A stretch of DNA of 6,022 nt, taken from positions 1 through 6,022 of the forward strand of contig CAKTLG010000057.1 of assembly GCA_934572465.1 (NCBI GenBank), read 5' to 3'. Numbering within the stretch: position 1 is the stretch's first letter; each line of letters starts with the position of its first letter. Positions 1 through 4,679 of the stretch are shown here, in pieces. This stretch comes from an uncultured Oscillospiraceae bacterium. Lineage in GTDB: Bacteria; Bacillota; Clostridia; Oscillospirales; Oscillospiraceae. Below the pieces are notes generated by a model. It saw only the letters and a list, made by a program, of their open reading frames with translations, did not search any database and was not told the DNA's origin. The position numbers and the translations under genes were made by a program.

Positions 1-9
1 CTGATGTAA

Positions 10-60
10 ACATTATCTAATGTATTAGTCTATATGTCAAGAGAAAAACTGCCATAGACT
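10..60. promoter_or_regulatory. Cluster of palindromes, probable operators of the 93-296 regulator
   Basis: Three dyads are packed here. ACATTA-TC-TAATGT (10-23) overlaps CTAAT-GT-ATTAG (17-28), and a longer-range pair AGTCTAT (27-33) / ATAGACT (54-60) is perfect over 7 bp. They overlap the leftward promoter and lie directly upstream of the rightward HTH gene. This fits an autoregulating repressor that controls a divergent partner. A weak rightward promoter, TAAACA (7-12) with TATATG (31-36), could serve the regulator. Binding itself is inference. Confidence 0.45.
12..40 (-). promoter_or_regulatory. Leftward sigma70-type promoter leaving the window
   Basis: On the minus strand TTGACA (40 to 35) is followed after exactly 17 bases by GATAAT (17 to 12). 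This is a perfect -35 box and a five-of-six -10 box at the ideal spacing. It would drive a gene to the left of the window, divergent from the small regulator at 93-296. The palindrome CTAATGTATTAG (17-28) lies in its spacer and touches the -10 box, as expected for a repressor site. The target gene is not visible, so the role is inferred. Confidence 0.6.
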
Positions 61-92
61 GATGAAAACATGAGAGAATGGGAGCATCAGAT

Positions 93-296
93 ATGGTAAC
101 ATTAGATGTTTTGTCCCTGCTGGAGAAAAAGGGCAAGACGAAATACTGGCTCTACCACCAACTTGGGATGAGCTATCAGAATTTCAGCCGCATGGTCAAC
201 AATGAGACCAAATCCATCCGCTATGAAAATATCGAAGCCCTCTGCCAGATCTTCGAATGCACCCCCAACGACCTCTTCCGCTTCACCGAAGACTAA
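93..296 (+). CDS. Small XRE/Cro-C1 type HTH regulator (HTH_26-like)
   Basis: Predicted DNA-binding transcriptional regulator of 67 residues, consisting of almost nothing but one Cro/C1-type helix-turn-helix domain. Helices can be read at about residues 4-12, 16-24 (KTKYWLYHQLG), 28-36 (YQNFSRMVNN, the likely recognition helix) and 44-55 (YENIEALCQIFEC), ending in the typical PNDLF motif before the last residues. I chose the ATG at 93 because GGGAG at 80-84 lies 8 bases upstream. The earlier in-frame ATG at 78 has only weak complementarity and would add five residues. The gene points away from a strong leftward promoter full of palindromes, so it probably represses that promoter and itself. 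It ends inside an intrinsic terminator and converges on the second HTH gene at 405-644. There is no effector domain. The target gene lies outside the window. Confidence 0.85.
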   Translation: MVTLDVLSLLEKKGKTKYWLYHQLGMSYQNFSRMVNNETKSIRYENIEALCQIFECTPNDLFRFTED

Positions 297-323
297 AACG
301 GCCGCTGACGCGGTCGTTTTTTT
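295..323 (+). terminator. Intrinsic terminator of the HTH gene at 93-296
   Basis: An 11-bp stem starts in the TAA stop codon: AAAACGGCCGC (295-305), loop TGAC, then GCGGTCGTTTT (310-320) with one G-U pair. It is followed directly by a run of seven T (317-323). This is a textbook Rho-independent terminator for rightward transcription. Confidence 0.9.
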
Positions 324-372
324 GCCGTCCGGCGGCGAGCGCGGCAATGCCGCACACAATGTCTGTGGAGGC

Positions 373-403
373 AAAATGAAAAGCGACCCCTCTACGGGAT
401 CGC
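373..403 (-). terminator. Intrinsic terminator of the HTH gene at 405-644
   Basis: On the minus strand, immediately after the stop codon, GCGATCCC (403-396) pairs with GGGGTCGC (390-383) around a 5-base loop, with one G-U pair. TTTT and then a second TTTT follow. It is a good leftward terminator, so the two convergent HTH genes each have their own stop signal, about 50 bases apart. The bases between them (324-372) carry only a small GCGGC-AAT-GCCGC hairpin. Confidence 0.8.
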
Positions 404-404
404 C

Positions 405-644
405 TCAATCGTCTAACAAGGATTCATAGGATACGTTGAAAACCATTGCGAGCGCCTTGACCTCGTAATCAGGGACAAAGCGGTCACCCTTTTCGATGCG
501 CAAAATGGTAAGGTCGGAGCATTCACAGCCAAGCAGCTGTACCCTTGTCGCCAGATCGTGCTGCGACCATTTCTTTTCCAGTCGCAGCGCACGGATCTTT
601 GCACCGATGATATTTTTGGATTCGCCCGACCAATAGATCTTCAT
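405..644 (-). CDS. XRE/Cro-C1 type HTH transcriptional regulator
   Basis: Predicted single-domain DNA-binding regulator of 79 residues. After a short N-terminal stretch the domain starts at NIIGAKIRALRLEKKWSQHDLATRV (about 11-35). This is the usual XRE pattern with Q28 and the L31-A32 pair of helix 2. A slightly longer turn follows (QLLGCECSDLTILRIEKGDR, 36-55, recognition helix with R49, E51 and G53), and then DYEVKALAMVFNVSYESLL (59-77). The longer linker QLLGCECS and the N-II-G start resemble a common clostridial subgroup of XRE proteins. No ligand-binding domain is present. The start at 644 is supported by the conserved N-terminus. The Shine-Dalgarno sequence is poor (AAGG well upstream, GGCGG nearer), suggesting weak expression. 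It faces a divergent promoter with two dyads at 664-728, which it probably controls. The DNA target is inferred, not shown. Confidence 0.85.
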   Translation of the reverse strand: MKIYWSGESKNIIGAKIRALRLEKKWSQHDLATRVQLLGCECSDLTILRIEKGDRFVPDYEVKALAMVFNVSYESLLDD

Positions 645-663
645 TGCGCACCGCCGCCTTCAT

Positions 664-728
664 AAGATGAAGTTTCATATCTTGATTTTATCGGTGCAGA
701 ATGATAATACACTTCTAAAGATGAAGTG
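664..728. promoter_or_regulatory. Divergent control region with two ATGAAGT dyads and a rightward promoter
   Basis: Two dyads flank a probable rightward promoter. The first is AAGATGAAGTTTCATATCTT (664-683), with core arms ATGAA-GT-TTCAT. The second is CACTTC-N7-GAAGTG (710-728), perfect over 6 bp per arm. Both contain AAGATGAAGT as a 10-base direct repeat (664-673 and 718-727), 54 bases apart. Between them TTGATT (683-688) and an AT-rich GATAATAC (703-710) form an imperfect promoter with a spacer of 14-16 bases depending on register. The second dyad would cover the transcription start. This fits repression by the HTH protein encoded at 405-644. Confidence 0.5.
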
Positions 729-744
729 AAAGGGGTGTAATTTT

Positions 745-790
745 ATGGTCACATACAAAAGCCTGTATCATATGCTGGTCAGCAGAGGGG
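745..790 (+). pseudogene. 5' remnant of a small HTH (XRE) gene
   Basis: A clean start is present: AGGGG at 731-735, then ATG at 745. The first residues read MVTYKSLYHMLVSRGV. This matches the usual beginning of small HTH_26-type XRE regulators (patterns like MVTYKxLxxLLxxR, known from the family). The similarity stops after about 16 residues, exactly where a hairpin repeat begins at 792. The frame stays open to 969, but beyond the remnant it translates palindromic repeat and the reverse complement of the nadE 3' end, so that part is not a credible protein. I read it as a truncated gene that kept its promoter, operator and ribosome site. The loss could be an insertion of the repeat or a deletion that joined it to the gene. 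A short expressed peptide cannot be excluded. Confidence 0.55.
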
Positions 791-791
791 T

Positions 792-925
792 GCAGGGGCG
801 TTTCGATCTCGCCCCTGCCGTTCTCTTGGGGGATTTAAAGGGGGCATTCTCTCACGTGAGAGAATACCCCCTTTGCCCGCACTCCCGCGCGGCCGCGGGA
901 ATAAGGTGCAGCGCTTTGCGCTGCC
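792..925. repeat. Dispersed hairpin repeat, copy 1 (downstream of nadE)
   Basis: Read left to right: hairpin GCAGGGGC-N11-GCCCCTGC (792-818), conserved linker CGTTCTCTTGGGGG (819-832), long palindrome centred at 855/856 (837-874, core TCTCTCACGTGAGAGA), a CCCGCG-CGGC-CGCGGG hairpin (883-898), and GCAGCGC-TTT-GCGCTGC (908-924). The linker, the long palindrome and the GCAGCGC hairpin recur in the same order at 5216-5294. The block lies directly 3' of a minus-strand gene in both places, so it behaves as a mobile or duplicated 3'-end element. It may also stop transcription. I do not recognise a named family. Confidence 0.7.
837..874 (-). terminator. Long palindromic stem, possible terminator after nadE
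   Basis: AAAGGGGG (837-844) pairs with CCCCCTTT (867-874), enclosing a perfect ATTCTCTCAC/GTGAGAGAAT palindrome with a single C-A mismatch between the two parts. The centre has no spare loop bases, so as RNA about four bases would open. On the minus strand the stem ends in CCCCCTTTAAAT, a short U-stretch, so it can act as a weak terminator for nadE. It is nearly symmetric and could work in both directions. Confidence 0.45.
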
Positions 926-930
926 TTATT
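900..930 (-). terminator. Hairpin spanning the nadE stop codon
   Basis: AATAAG (900-905) and GCAGCGC (908-914) pair with GCGCTGC (918-924) and CTTATT (925-930), leaving a GT bulge and a TTT loop. The nadE TAA stop (928 to 926) lies inside the outer stem. On the minus strand the stem is followed by CCTTATTCCC, so the U-tract is poor. An RNA 3'-end stabilising or weak terminator role is more likely than strong termination. Confidence 0.4.
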
Positions 931-1711
931 TCTTGTTCGGATTATAGTAGTCCGTCTCGTCGGGAATGACGATCGGCAGACCGTTCTGATACACCGGCAG
1001 CGTCTGGAACTTGAAGCGCGAGACCCTGTGCTTGCGGTCGATCTGCTCCTTGATGGCGGGGTCGACAATGCCCTTGCGCATATACTCGTTCACCGCGTGG
1101 TAGGTAAAGCCGAGGTTGTCCTCGTCGGTCTTGCCGGTCAGGCCGTCAGACGGCGGCTTGATGAGGAAGCGCTCGGGCAGACCCAGCTCCGCGCCCAGCG
1201 CAATGACCTCCTCGGTCGTGTACATGCCCAGCGGCGAAAACGCACCCGCGCTGTCGCCGTAGATCGTGCAGTAGCCCACCCAGTCTTCAGAGAGGTTGGA
1301 GGTGTTGATGACGATGCCCGCGTCCTCGCTCTGCGCGATGGCGTACAGCGTCGCCATGCGGATGCGGGAGGGCAGATTTACGCGCGTCTGGCGGCTCGCG
1401 TCGATGCCCACGCGCGCCATCTCGTCCAGAATGCCGCTCGTGCCGCCGTGGATGTTGAAGGTGTAGTGGCGGATGTTCAGCACGTCGACAAGGCCGTTGG
1501 AATAGTCGATATCCGGCTGCACGCCGTCGGGCATCAGCACGCCCACAACGTTCTCGCGCCCGTAGGCTCTCACGCACAGCGCCGCGGTGACGGAGCTGTC
1601 CTTGCCGCCGGAGATGCCGATCACGGCGGTCTTTCCGCCGCAGGCCTTCATCTGCGCGCGCATCCACTCGAGCAGGCCCTCGAGCTGTTCTTTCGCATTG
1701 AATTCTACCAT
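926..1711 (-). CDS. nadE: NH3-dependent NAD+ synthetase
   Basis: Last step of NAD+ synthesis: nicotinic acid adenine dinucleotide is adenylated with ATP and amidated by free ammonia in the cytoplasm. The 261-residue protein has the PP-loop ATP pyrophosphatase signature SGGKDSS at 34-40. It also has NLPSRIRMATLYAIA (112-126) and the conserved NTSNLSEDWVGY (136-147), followed by GDSAGAFSPLG (152-162). The substrate/Mg loop is PPSDGLTGKTDEDNLGF (186-202), with the family hallmark GKTDEDxLGF. There is no N-terminal nitrilase-type glutaminase domain, so it is the ammonia-using form. Length is typical for that form. GGAG lies about 8 bases before the ATG at 1711. The gene is separated from rnhA by a 378-base repeat-bearing gap and a strong hairpin at 1745-1772, too close to the start to leave room for an ordinary promoter below it. 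Identification is firm. Confidence 0.97.
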   Translation of the reverse strand: MVEFNAKEQLEGLLEWMRAQMKACGGKTAVIGISGGKDSSVTAALCVRAYGRENVVGVLMPDGVQPDIDYSNGLVDVLNIRHYTFNIHGGTSGILDEMARVGIDASRQTRVNLPSRIRMATLYAIAQSEDAGIVINTSNLSEDWVGYCTIYGDSAGAFSPLGMYTTEEVIALGAELGLPERFLIKPPSDGLTGKTDEDNLGFTYHAVNEYMRKGIVDPAIKEQIDRKHRVSRFKFQTLPVYQNGLPIVIPDETDYYNPNKK

Positions 1712-1744
1712 AGTCTTCGCTCCTTCATATTACTTCAAATTACT

Positions 1745-1772
1745 TCAAAAAGATGGCGCCCCATCTTTTTGA
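1745..1772 (-). terminator. Strong hairpin 34 bases upstream of nadE: terminator or attenuator
   Basis: TCAAAAAGATGG (1745-1756) and CCATCTTTTTGA (1761-1772) form a perfect 12-bp stem with loop CGCC. On either strand the stem ends in a run of five T, so it can end transcription both ways. On the minus strand it would stop transcripts coming from rnhA. Only 33 bases separate it from the nadE start, and these contain TTGAAGTAAT twice in tandem and the ribosome site. No good -35/-10 pair fits below it. nadE may therefore depend on read-through of this hairpin or on attenuation. Confidence 0.7.
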
Positions 1773-1860
1773 GAAGATCCCCCGCTCCGTTCTGCGCCTC
1801 GCCTTCCGGCTCGCCGCAGCGGTCGCTGCACTCGTTCTCCGCGCGAGTTTCCCGCGCGGT

Positions 1861-1960
1861 AGCCCTGTTTTATTTCATCTCTTGCGGCAGCGAAGTGGAT
1901 CCGCCGCTCGCGCCGCCGGACTTCCGGCGAGAGAGCGCGCTGTTGTTTACTTAAATTTAT
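1861..1960. repeat. Imperfect ~100-bp repeat, copy A (rnhA-nadE gap)
   Basis: Aligned without gaps to 2004-2103, it matches at 86 of 100 positions by my count, at an offset of 143 bases. It starts at AGCCCTGTTTTATT and contains the GC-rich dyad CGCCGGA-CT-TCCGGCG, preceded by CCGCCGCTCGCG. Its right end, ACTTAAATTTAT, copies the end of rnhA seen in copy B. Read on the minus strand it still spells Lys-Phe-Lys-stop. The remaining gap sequence (1773-1860 and 1961-2003) is GC-rich, with CCGCGC/GCGCGG and CGCGGC/GCCGCG hairpins and no credible gene. Confidence 0.75.
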
Positions 1961-2003
1961 TCACCGTCGCGGCATTATTTTCCCACGCGGCAAGCCGCGC
2001 GGG

Positions 2004-2103
2004 AGCCCTGTTTTATTGCATGTCTTGCGGCGGCGAAATGAATCCGCCGCTCGCGCCGCCGGACTTCCGGCGAAAGGCCACGCTGTCCATCACTTAAACT
2101 TAT
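2004..2103. repeat. Imperfect ~100-bp repeat, copy B, overlapping the rnhA 3' end
   Basis: Partner of 1861-1960. Copy B has the better stem GCGGCGG-N10-CCGCCGC (2028-2051), while copy A has a mismatch there, followed by the same CGCCGGA-CT-TCCGGCG dyad. The last 14 bases (2090-2103) are the final codons and TGA of rnhA on the minus strand. The repeat is therefore not simply an insertion beside the gene: either the gene tail was duplicated with its downstream sequence, or the repeat supplied the tail. For rnhA the dyads could act as a 3' RNA stabiliser, as there is no T-run. Confidence 0.75.
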
Positions 2104-2527
2104 GCCACTCTGCCACGGCCATCTCGTCGCAGCGGTTGTTGTACTCGTTCTCCGCGTGGCCCTTGACCCAGTGGTAGTGCAGCTCGTGCTGGGCGATGAG
2201 GGTCAGAAGCTCCTCCCAAAGATCGGCGTTCAGCGCGGGCTTTTTGTCGCTTTTGACCCAGCCGCGCTGTTTCCAGCCGTAGACCCAGCGCTTTTCCAGC
2301 GCGTCGATCACATAGCGCGAGTCGGAGTAAAGCTCCACGACGCACGGCTCCTTCAGGAGCTTCAATGCCTCGATGACGGCGGTAAGCTCCATGCGGTTAT
2401 TGGTCGTGCTCGCCTCGCCGCCGGAAATCTCGCGCTCGTGCGCGCCATATTTGAGCACTGCGCCCCAGCCGCCGGGCCCCGGGTTGCCGGAGCACGCGCC
2501 GTCGGTATAGATCGTGACCTGTTTCAT
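2090..2527 (-). CDS. rnhA: Ribonuclease HI
   Basis: Cleaves the RNA strand of RNA-DNA hybrids with two divalent metal ions, removing R-loops, replication primers and misinserted ribonucleotides. Counting from the ATG at 2527, the 145-residue protein places catalytic D9 ([16 protein letters not shown]), E47 (NNRMELTA), D69 (YSDSRYVI) and D134 (NRCDEMA), plus H124 (VKGHAENE). These positions correspond almost residue for residue to D10, E48, D70, D134 and H124 of the E. coli enzyme. The basic-protrusion region is kept as [17 protein letters not shown] (81-97). An upstream in-frame TTG at 2539 is rejected because it overlaps the greA stop and adjoins the GAGG ribosome site, which lies 6 bases before the ATG. 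Only 8 bases separate it from greA, so the two are co-transcribed. Its last codons form part of repeat copy B. Confidence 0.96.
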   Translation of the reverse strand: MKQVTIYTDGACSGNPGPGGWGAVLKYGAHEREISGGEASTTNNRMELTAVIEALKLLKEPCVVELYSDSRYVIDALEKRWVYGWKQRGWVKSDKKPALNADLWEELLTLIAQHELHYHWVKGHAENEYNNRCDEMAVAEWHKFK

Positions 2528-2535
2528 CTGCTTCC

Positions 2536-3039
2536 TCAATAAGAACTGATCTCGAGCGAGGGATCGTCCTCGCCCGGCGCGATCGAACGAATTTCGACCG
2601 TGTACTTCATCTCCGGCGAAACGACGACCTCGACGCGCTCGCCCACCCGTCTGCCCATAATGGCTCTGCCGACGGGCGATTCCTTGCTGATCAGGCCCTT
2701 GAGCGCGTTCTGCCGCAGGGTGGTCACAAGCTGGATGCTCTGCTCCTTCCCCAGCTTTTCATTGAAAAGCACCACATGGTCAAACAACCCCACCGTGCCC
2801 GCTTTCTCGTTCACCTCGATAACCTTCGCCGTGGAGATCATGCGCTCCAGATACCGGATACGGCTCTCGTTGCGGTTCTTCTCCTGCTTGGCGACCTTGT
2901 ACTCGTAGTTCTCGCTCAAATCGCCAAAGGCGCGCGCCGTCTGTACGTCCTCAATAAGCTTGGGACGCAGCGTAAGCCGCCGGTGCTCCAGCTCGGCCTT
3001 CATTTTGTCGATATCGACCTGTGTCAGCTCGTCATACAT
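2536..3039 (-). CDS. greA: Transcription elongation factor GreA
   Basis: Binds the secondary channel of RNA polymerase and stimulates cleavage of the 3' RNA end in backtracked complexes, so that stalled polymerase restarts. The 167-residue protein has the N-terminal antiparallel coiled coil (about 5-80). Its acidic tip [16 protein letters not shown] (39-54) includes D40 and E43, which correspond to the residues that help hold the catalytic Mg2+. The C-terminal FKBP-like domain (about 85-160) contains [18 protein letters not shown], the usual GreA pattern (SPIGRALLGKxxGDxVxV). It is slightly longer than the typical ~158 residues. The conserved tip and the SPVGRAIMG motif favour GreA over a divergent GreA-like factor. 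GGGAAG lies 10 bases before the ATG. It lies 24 bases after a SHOCT-protein gene and 8 bases before rnhA, in one operon. Confidence 0.94.
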   Translation of the reverse strand: MYDELTQVDIDKMKAELEHRRLTLRPKLIEDVQTARAFGDLSENYEYKVAKQEKNRNESRIRYLERMISTAKVIEVNEKAGTVGLFDHVVLFNEKLGKEQSIQLVTTLRQNALKGLISKESPVGRAIMGRRVGERVEVVVSPEMKYTVEIRSIAPGEDDPSLEISSY

Positions 3040-3063
3040 CGTGTATTCGCTTCCCTTTTCCGT

Positions 3064-3606
3064 TTACTGCTGCGCATGTGCGCGCCTGACGCGCGCAACG
3101 CGCTGGGCGTACTCCTCGCGGTCCAGAATGCCCGCCTCGTACAGCACCCGCAGGCTCTCAAGACGGCCCTCGCAGCTGTCGATGTGTACGCCGTGCACCA
3201 GCGCGGCGTCCGCCTGCTGCTTCCGTGCCGCCGCCCAGCGTTTTTCGCTGCTCGCGCGCTCGGCTGCGCGGCGCTGCTCGCTTTTTTCCCATTCGTCGGC
3301 GCGGCGCTGCTCGTGGAAGTCCCTGATCTCCACAGGGCTCGGGCGCTTTTTGCTTTCCCGCTCCTTCGCGCGCTTCGTGTCAAGCGCGTCAAGCGCGTCG
3401 TTGATATTCTTCGCTGCCCCGTCGACGCTCATCGAATTCGTCAGCACGTCGGCATAGGTCCGCAGCTTCCAGCCGCCTTGCCCGCCGCTCTCTGCATACT
3501 CCTCTTTCTGCTCCGGCTCTTTTGTTCCGGCCTTTTTCTCCTCATTGTTCACCGCCGCCTTGAAGAACCAGATAAGTACGATGATGATAAGTCCTAATAT
3601 CTCCAT
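3064..3606 (-). CDS. Membrane-anchored protein with charged middle and C-terminal SHOCT-like segment
   Basis: Function unknown. The 180 residues begin with one hydrophobic helix, MEILGLIIIVLIWFF (1-15), likely a membrane anchor with most of the chain in the cytoplasm. A Glu/Lys/Gln-rich linker (about 20-45) follows, then a very charged Arg/Glu/Ala stretch (about 76-135) that looks like a long helix or coiled coil. The end, RLESLRVLYEAGILDREEYA (148-167) and following residues, fits the short SHOCT pattern (LxxLxxLxxxGxITxEEFxxxKxxLL), a helical hairpin seen in bacterial membrane and oligomerising proteins. The next upstream gene ends with the same kind of segment, suggesting that the two proteins act together. 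GGGAG lies 7 bases before the ATG. It is 15 bases from the upstream gene and 24 from greA. It has no enzyme motif, so I give no function. Confidence 0.8.
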   Translation of the reverse strand: MEILGLIIIVLIWFFKAAVNNEEKKAGTKEPEQKEEYAESGGQGGWKLRTYADVLTNSMSVDGAAKNINDALDALDTKRAKERESKKRPSPVEIRDFHEQRRADEWEKSEQRRAAERASSEKRWAAARKQQADAALVHGVHIDSCEGRLESLRVLYEAGILDREEYAQRVARVRRAHAQQ

Positions 3607-3621
3607 ATCCGCGCTCCCTTC

Positions 3622-3984
3622 TCACAGCCGGTCCAGAATGTCCTTCCGCTTTTCCTGATATTCCTCCTCAGTGATGAGCCGGCGGTCGTAAAGGGTCTGC
3701 AATTCCTCCAGCCGCGCTTCGGCGTCGGACTTGCCGCCCTTTGCGCCGTCGTCGGACTCGTCGGTGATCTCGTAGCCGCCGTTGTACTTCACAACGCCCG
3801 CCGCCAGCAGAAACTGGTAAATGCCCATCCCGAACGCCATCAGGCACCAGATGGCCTTGAACGCGAGAAATTCCAGTTCAAAACCCGGGATCGTGAACAG
3901 GCCGAACACGCCCATCGCGCAGGCGACAATGCCGCCGAAGATGCTTGCGCCCTTGCTGGGCTTATAGCGGATTTTTCGTCTCAT
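3622..3984 (-). CDS. Two-helix membrane protein with C-terminal SHOCT domain
   Basis: Function unknown. The 120-residue protein has a basic N-terminus (MRRKIRYKPSKG) and two predicted transmembrane helices, about 13-33 (ASIFGGIVACAMGVFGLFTI) and 41-66 (AFKAIWCLMAFGMGIYQFLL and following). A short acidic linker (ITDESDDGAKGGKSD) leads to a clear SHOCT domain at 90-120 (ARLEELQTLYDRRLITEEEY and following), presumably in the cytoplasm. A strong GGAGG lies 6 bases before the ATG at 3984. It is the first gene of a probable four-gene operon with the membrane-anchored SHOCT protein, greA and rnhA. SHOCT segments are thought to mediate oligomerisation or protein contacts (family knowledge). The partner here is most likely the next gene product (inference). 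Confidence 0.82.
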   Translation of the reverse strand: MRRKIRYKPSKGASIFGGIVACAMGVFGLFTIPGFELEFLAFKAIWCLMAFGMGIYQFLLAAGVVKYNGGYEITDESDDGAKGGKSDAEARLEELQTLYDRRLITEEEYQEKRKDILDRL

Positions 3985-4027
3985 GGTGACCTCCCTTTAT
4001 TTTCTTATTCTCTCTTTCAAAGGAAAT

Positions 4028-4095
4028 GCAGCGCGTCACGCTGCTGCATAGCACACCCCCCATTTTCTTTCCCGAGAAAGAAAACGGGCGGTGTG
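4028..4095. other. Two hairpins in the leader of the SHOCT-greA-rnhA operon
   Basis: A long stem pairs CACACC-C-CCC-A-TTTTCTTTC (4052-4071) with GAAAGAAAA-C-GGG-C-GGTGTG (4076-4095) around loop CCGA. That is 18 paired bases with two single mismatches. Beside it GCAGCG (4028-4033) pairs with CGCTGC (4039-4044), the same GCAGCG-type hairpin found after nadE and gyrA. Read leftward, these would be in the 5' leader of the gene at 3984. No U-run follows on the minus strand. They look like intergenic repeat hairpins more than a terminator. No known riboswitch core was recognised. Confidence 0.55.
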
Positions 4096-4425
4096 ACCGT
4101 CCAAAAGAAAGGCGTTTAGATTGGCAGCCTCGATTTTGAACAGCTTTTTTCCTCCGGAATGGGAATGCCTGCGCGCGGCAAAGCCGCGTCAGCATTGCTA
4201 TACGATTTGGCTTGCTTCTATTATCCGCTGTTGCGCAGCCGCTGGCAGCTCTGCTGCCTTACGGATGCGGCACACCCCTTGCGGGTGTTGCTCTGTCTGC
4301 GTATCGGCAGTCTTCATCAATTTCCGCTTATTTCGGATATACTACTGTACTTTATTATAGTGGATAGATGCGTTTCCTTCCAGCAAATTCAAGTTTACAT
4401 GCAGAGTTTTTCAGCAAGTTTTGTG
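4096..4425. other. Non-coding, hairpin-rich gap
   Basis: No credible gene is seen in these 330 bases. Frames that stay open have no ribosome site and no family resemblance. Small hairpins recur: CGCGGC-AAA-GCCGCG near 4176-4190, ACACCC-CTTGC-GGGTGT near 4272-4288, and TCCG-N7-CGGA near 4323-4337. A perfect TGTGT-T-ACACA dyad (4422-4432) sits on the stop codon of the next gene. A structured leader or a small RNA transcribed leftward is possible but unsupported. Confidence 0.4.
4354..4382 (-). promoter_or_regulatory. Candidate leftward promoter in the 4096-4425 gap
   Basis: On the minus strand a perfect TATAAT (4359 to 4354) lies 17 bases after TGGAAG (4382 to 4377), which matches only three of six bases of the -35 consensus. 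It points toward the operon that starts at 3984, and would leave a leader of roughly 360 bases carrying the hairpins at 4028-4095. It is the only recognisable -10 box found for that operon. Confidence 0.35.
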
Positions 4426-4638
4426 TTACACACCGTGTTCTGCCTTTCGGCAGACCAATTCGTCCAGTGAAAGATCATAAAAATCGGCCAGCGCAATGAG
4501 CGTCGACATCCGCGGTTCACTTTTTCCGTATTCATACGCCTGATAAGCGCGGACAGTCACACCGATCGACGACGCGACGTCGCTTTGTTTTAGTCCGCGC
4601 TCCTGTCTCAGTTTTAAGATATATTCGGGAAAATTCAT
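4426..4638 (-). CDS. XRE/Cro-C1 type HTH repressor, partner of the divergent small gene
   Basis: Predicted 70-residue DNA-binding regulator, a single HTH_3 domain. After MNFPEYILKLRQERG come helix 2 LKQSDVASSIG (16-26, with the usual Q18 and A22), recognition helix VTVRAYQAYEYGKSEPR (27-43, with the family motif YxxYExGxxxP), and MSTLIALADFYDLSLDELV (44-62). The Y-Q-A-Y-E-Y-G-K motif is typical of clostridial phage-type XRE repressors. AGGAAACAG precedes the ATG with good spacing. It is divergent from the DUF6809-like gene. The 86-base space between them carries a near-consensus promoter for that gene and a perfect inverted repeat of two GAAG-N4-CTTC sites. This strongly suggests that it represses the divergent gene. 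It lacks a protease or ligand domain, so how repression is relieved is not visible. Confidence 0.9.
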   Translation of the reverse strand: MNFPEYILKLRQERGLKQSDVASSIGVTVRAYQAYEYGKSEPRMSTLIALADFYDLSLDELVCRKAEHGV

Positions 4639-4650
4639 TTCTGTTTCCTA

Positions 4651-4679
4651 TTGACATGAAGTTTTCTTCGTGTTACAAT
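4651..4679 (+). promoter_or_regulatory. Near-consensus sigma70 promoter of the DUF6809-like gene
   Basis: TTGACA (4651-4656) and TACAAT (4674-4679) are separated by exactly 17 bases. Only one base departs from full consensus. The start of transcription would be near 4686. Operator 1 (4656-4669) lies inside the spacer and operator 2 (4692-4705) just after the start, so a bound repressor would block polymerase completely. Without the repressor this should be a very strong promoter. Confidence 0.85.

Noticed and set aside
835..1068. Other small frames running through the nadE 3' end and repeat
   Set aside because: They translate the palindromic repeat and out-of-frame nadE. The recurring FSHVRE peptide comes only from the TCTCTCACGTGAGAGA palindrome.
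1028..1954. Long plus-strand open frame of 308 codons
   Set aside because: It is antisense to nadE, an unmistakable gene, and reads as low-complexity Ala/Val/Arg/His sequence with no family resemblance or ribosome site. It arises from GC-rich codon use.
2528..2539. TTG start at 2539 for rnhA
   Set aside because: It overlaps the greA stop and adjoins GAGG. The ATG at 2527 has that GAGG at good spacing and gives the catalytic residues their usual numbering.
2776..3597. Plus-strand open frame of 273 codons opposite greA and the SHOCT gene
   Set aside because: Antisense shadow of two well-supported minus-strand genes. The predicted hydrophobic sequence results from complementing Glu/Lys/Arg-rich codons.
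4121..4470. Two plus-strand frames in the hairpin-rich gap, and the 77-codon minus-strand frame at 3962-4195
   Set aside because: They have no ribosome sites, Cys/Arg-rich or low-complexity translations, and overlap stems or real genes. No homologous pattern was recognised.
4422..4677. GTGTTACA direct repeat (4423-4430 and 4670-4677) as attachment sites of a small element
   Set aside because: Eight bases flanking just the XRE gene, with no integrase, and one copy forms part of the -10 box and the other the stop codon. Coincidence is sufficient.
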